From Serripes groenlandicus (lineage: Eukaryota > Mollusca > Bivalvia > Cardiida > Cardiidae), in assembly GCA_031761405.1 (NCBI GenBank), contig JASEVX010000001.1, forward strand, positions 202,448,390 through 202,512,389: DNA of 64,000 bases, written 5' to 3'. The notes beneath the pieces are model-generated. The model saw nothing but the letters and a program-made list of their open reading frames with translations, ran no database searches and was not told the DNA's origin. Every line of letters begins with the position of its first letter. Within the stretch, counting starts at the first letter, position 1. A program made the position numbers and the translations under genes. This document shows, in pieces, positions 60,200-64,000 of this stretch.

Positions 60200-60429
60200 T
60201 TAACCCTTTCCCTCATACGACAATTTTGTAGCAGACGACTTTGAACGTATTTTGTCAAAACATAGAAAATCTCCATAATTGAATGGATAACCTATGACAA
60301 AAAGTGGAAAACATTGTGGCAAAAGGAGAAATTGCACGTTTTGTGCAATTTCTTCTTTTGTCACTATGTTTTCAAAAATCCGTCTGCTGCAGAGGCGTCA
60401 GAAAGCGTCTATATGAGGGAAAGGGTTAA
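60200..60429 (+). mobile_element. piggyBac-like MITE, full length
   Basis: Both ends perfect, hairpin GAAATTGCAC/GTGCAATTTC. It shares its right TTAA (60426-60429) with the next copy. Confidence 0.88.
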
Positions 60430-60596
60430 CCCTTTCTCCCACATACAGTAAACCTGCAGCAGACGAATATCTACTCAAAAATATGGAAAATCTCTGTAAT
60501 TGTAGATCTAATTACTGAAAAAAGTTGAAAACATTGTTTTTAAAAGTCGTCTGCAGCAGAGGTGTTAGAAAGTGTCAATACGTGGAAAAGGGTTAA
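60426..60596 (+). mobile_element. piggyBac-like MITE, hairpin deleted
   Basis: TTAACCCTTTCTCCCACATA to GTGGAAAAGGGTTAA. Confidence 0.78.
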
Positions 60597-60772
60597 TGGT
60601 GAAAGTTATGCTCTGATTATAAGTCAAAAAGCAGTAAATATGAGTTCGATTTGGAAAATGATGTGAATTTTGTTGAATATTGTGCAATATTATACTAAGG
60701 CTTTACATTTTGTGTTATATGTTTCACGTTCTTTAACTCTTTCAATGTGCTGGAAATGGTTTTTAACCCTTT

Positions 60773-60997
60773 CCCTCATACGACAATTCTGCAGCAGACG
60801 ACTTGGAGCATATTTCGTCAAAAAATAGGGGAAAATCTCTTCAATTGAATGGATAACCTATGACTAAAAGTGGAAAACATTGTGGCAAAAGGAGACATTG
60901 CTTATTTTGAGCAATTTCTTCTTTTGTCACTATGTTTTCAAAACAGACATCTGCTGCAGAGGTGTCAGAAAGCGTCTATATGAGGGAAATGGTTTAT
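60773..60997 (+). mobile_element. piggyBac-like MITE, full length
   Basis: TTAACCCTTTCCCTC to GAGGGAAATGGTTTA. Confidence 0.83.
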
Positions 60998-61353
60998 AAG
61001 GAATGTTGCTGTTACTATGTTTGTGTTCCTCCAAACACTGCAGTCTATTGTCTAAAATATAAATAATAACTTTTCTTTATGTCTTTACAACTACTTGATA
61101 CATGTTTACTAAAGAATCAGACTTTTCCATATAAAGATTATTTTGAGAGAGATTGGACAAAAATTGAGAAATTTTCTTGTTATAACTTAATTTCACTTTT
61201 TCCAAGAATGTTGTCAAATACATCTGCTGCTGCAGATTTTGTTGTTGTTGTGAACCTGTTATACCTTCCAAGTTTGAATAATGAGACTTCACACATGTGA
61301 TGATCATGACACAATGAATACTTGACTCTCAGGTCAAGCGACCAAGGTCACAC

Positions 61354-61501
61354 TTAACCCTTGCCCATATACAACAAATCTGCAGCAGATGATTTGGAAA
61401 ACATATCCGCTTTTTTTTTTTTTAAACTCTAAATGAAAGTACAATAGTTGAATATAGTTGAAAACATGGTGAGAAAGCGACTATATGAGGGAAATGGTTA
61501 A
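61354..61501 (+). mobile_element. piggyBac-like MITE, deleted
   Basis: TTAACCCTTGCCCATATAC to GAGGGAAATGGTTAA; the central 80 bp are missing. Confidence 0.75.
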
Positions 61502-61544
61502 GGTTTGTCGAAAATCACTTTTAGGTATTAAGGAATGCCTAGCT

Positions 61545-62400
61545 ATGATTATTCATCCATTAATCCTTGATTCCTCCATCTATTCATCCAATCTATTTAT
61601 CCACCAATCCATTCATTATCCCCTTAATCCTTCGATTCATCTATCCTTTCATTTATTAAACCCTTCATCCATCCATCCATTCAACCAATCCATTCATTAA
61701 CCCACTAAGCTATCAATCAATATATCGATACATTCATCCTTCCATCCATCTTATCATCCATCAATCGATTCATTCATAAAACCATTCCTCCATCCATCCA
61801 GCAATTCATCCATTCCACCAGTCCTTACATTCATTCATCAAATATTGGACAACCCTCCAGCCATCCATCCATTCAACCAATCCTTTCATTCACCCATCAA
61901 GCTATCCATCAATCTATTGATACATTCGTCCTTTTATCCATCCATTTATCCATTCAATTATGACTCCTCCATCCATCTATTCACCTTTCTATCTATCCAT
62001 ACATCCAATTTGTATCCATCTATTCATTCAATTATGAAGCTATTTCTTCCATCCATCTATTCATCTATCTATATATCCAAACATCCAATTGTGATCCATC
62101 TATTCATCTATCTATCTATCCAAACATCCAATTGTGATCCATCTATTCATTCAATTATGAAGCTCTTTCTTCCATCCATCTATTCATCTATCTATCTATC
62201 CATTCCTCCACCCATCTATTCATCTATCTATCTATACATACATCCAATTGTGATCCATCTATTCATTCAATCATGAAACCATTCCTCAGTCCATTTATCC
62301 ATTCATTCATCAATTTCATTTTTTCATCCATTATTCCAATCATCTCTATTCATCCATCCATTTATTCAGTAAACCATTCCTCCATCCTTAATTTCCATCA
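61545..62400. repeat. Degenerate (CATC/CATT)n array
   Basis: Long run of CCATCCATTCATC-like tetranucleotides with larger sub-repeats (CAATTGTGATCCATCTATTC, at 62085, 62130, 62245). Open frames across it, rich in Ser/Ile/His/Pro, are artefacts of the repeat. Confidence 0.85.
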
Positions 62401-62654
62401 TATTGTGGGATTAAAGTCGTACTTTGAAGATATACAACAATTCAGTTACATCAAAGAATAGATTGATTATTGAAAAGTTGATTGTTTTATGTCTATTATT
62501 TTGTTCTACACTGGATCTTGAAATAAACAATTTTGATAATTTTGAACTATGTTTTCTCCGGTATGTATATGTCTTCTTCCAATCTAAACTATAGTAACCT
62601 ATTCTGAGATGGAAAAACATGATGAGCATTGCATCTAAATACAGACCAGATGCA

Positions 62655-62815
62655 ACCATTTCCCATCTGTAGTCTCATATTGTTGCATCTACAGCAGACG
62701 ACTGTGGAAAAATTGTACAAAATGAGCAATTTCTCCGTTTGCCACGATGTTTTCAATTCTATTTCCATATGTTTTCATAGTCGTCTGCTGCAGATTTGTT
62801 GTATGTGGGACTGAT
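62655..62815 (-). mobile_element. piggyBac-like MITE, shortened
   Basis: CCATTTCCCATCTGTAG to TTGTTGTATGTGGGA with CTACAGCAGACGAC and GTCGTCTGCTGCAG. Confidence 0.6.
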
Positions 62816-63224
62816 TTATAAAGCATATATAAAGCATTTCATGGGAATGATACTTTGGCGGTCCTCTTACAAACTGTTCTAAGATTAAATATCATAACAC
62901 ATGTCCTTTATTGATAAGTTTCATTAAAAGTGTCCACTCCTAGCAGTATTCATACTCTTGATTAAATTTTCTTCGATATTAGCAGTTACACAGAAACAAA
63001 AATTATGCTTCATAGCTATTTCTCAAGTGATCGATTCAGGGCCACGCTTGCCCTCTGTTTTGGAGATGCACACTTTAAAAGATTGTATTATTAGATTGCA
63101 TTATCTGAACGCATCAGTTGGTTCAGTACAGTCAATAAATAGGAAGACACTGGACTAGAAGTTGGATGAATGGACGGGCTCATATGTTAAAAAAAGAAAT
63201 TGCATATAATGAGCAATTTCCCTG

Positions 63225-64000
63225 TTTTCCTCGAACACACAATACCTATCATCATACACGCATTGCTTCTCGTCGTCACACACACAATGCTATTCATCGT
63301 CATACACACAACATCTATCGTCATACACACAATACCTATTGTCATACACGCATTGCTATTCATCGTCATACACACAATACCTATTGTCATACACGCATTG
63401 CTATTCATCGTCATACACACAATGGTATTCATCGTCATACACACAACACCTGTCGTCATACATTCATTGCTATTCATCGTCATACACACAATATCTATCA
63501 TCATACACACAATATCGTCACACACTCATTGCTATATATCGTCATACACACAATATATATCGTCATACACACAATAACTATCGTCATACACACAATACCT
63601 ATCGTCATACACACACTACCTATCGCCATACACACAATACCTATCGTCATACGCACACTACTATCGTCATACATTCATTGCTATTCATTGTCATACACTA
63701 ACTACCTATCGTCATACACGCATTGCTACTCATCGTCATACACGCACCGCTATTCAACGTCATACACGCAATACCTATCGTCATACACACAGTACTATCG
63801 TCATACACGCATTGCTATTCACCGGATACACATCATACACAGTATAATTAACATCATCATACCCAATATCATACACATAATGCTATTCATCGTCATACAC
63901 GCATTGCTATTCATCGTCATACACGCATTGCTATTCATCGTCATACAAGCATTGCTACTCGTCGTCATACACACAATACCTATCGCCATACACGCATTGC
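63225..64000. repeat. CGTCATACAC minisatellite, runs off the window
   Basis: Units of about 20-24 bp (TATCGTCATACACACAATAC and CATCGTCATACACGCATTGC types) in mixed order to the last base. Open frames on both strands are repeat-derived. Confidence 0.88.

Noticed and set aside
61845..63701. Open frames of 100-143 codons in the right end
   Set aside because: They translate (CATC)n and CGTCATACAC repeats, are open in several frames, and have no gene-like composition.

Overview
This is a window of an animal nuclear genome, most likely a bivalve mollusc. The evidence is interrupted genes with GT-AG introns, AT-rich sequence crowded with short non-autonomous transposons, and clear metazoan orthologues. 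The bivalve assignment rests on the style of the repeats (non-autonomous elements with minisatellite cores, tRNA-derived SINEs) and is inference.

Two genes lie head to head. On the minus strand, 13 exons between 22118 and 783 encode the first 780 residues of an LRRIQ1-like protein: acidic N-terminus, long charged coiled coil, one IQ motif completed across a splice junction. The leucine-rich repeats must lie left of position 1. On the plus strand, 20 exons between 25494 and 58409 encode a complete 938-residue PAXIP1/PTIP with six BRCT domains and a Pro/Gln-rich middle. Nearly all boundaries were read from GT-AG sites with consistent phase, and both models stay open throughout. About 3.4 kb separates the two start codons.

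Almost everything else is repeats inside introns or flanks. The main family is a piggyBac-like MITE of about 230 bp (TTAA ends, CCCTTTCCC termini, central hairpin), with more than 45 full or partial copies. A second group is a set of rolling-circle-like elements (Helentron/HINE type, inferred). They have a hairpin at each end, a 3' end close to TCTTGT, insertion in T-runs, and minisatellite cores. Two of them sit at the same position of two different MITE copies, and one sits inside another, which in turn sits inside an older terminal-inverted-repeat element (three levels, 4681-10321). There are also tRNA-derived SINEs (one with a 23-bp target duplication beside a PAXIP1 splice site), a 5'-truncated non-LTR retrotransposon, hAT-like and TA-flanked inverted-repeat elements, a 67-bp foldback family, and simple-sequence arrays at the right end.

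Region by region: 1-22123 LRRIQ1 exons and introns; 22124-25493 intergenic; 25494-58409 PAXIP1; 58410-64000 MITE-rich downstream DNA ending in (CATC)n and CGTCATACAC-type arrays. I saw no CRISPR, rRNA gene, intact tRNA gene or third protein-coding host gene.
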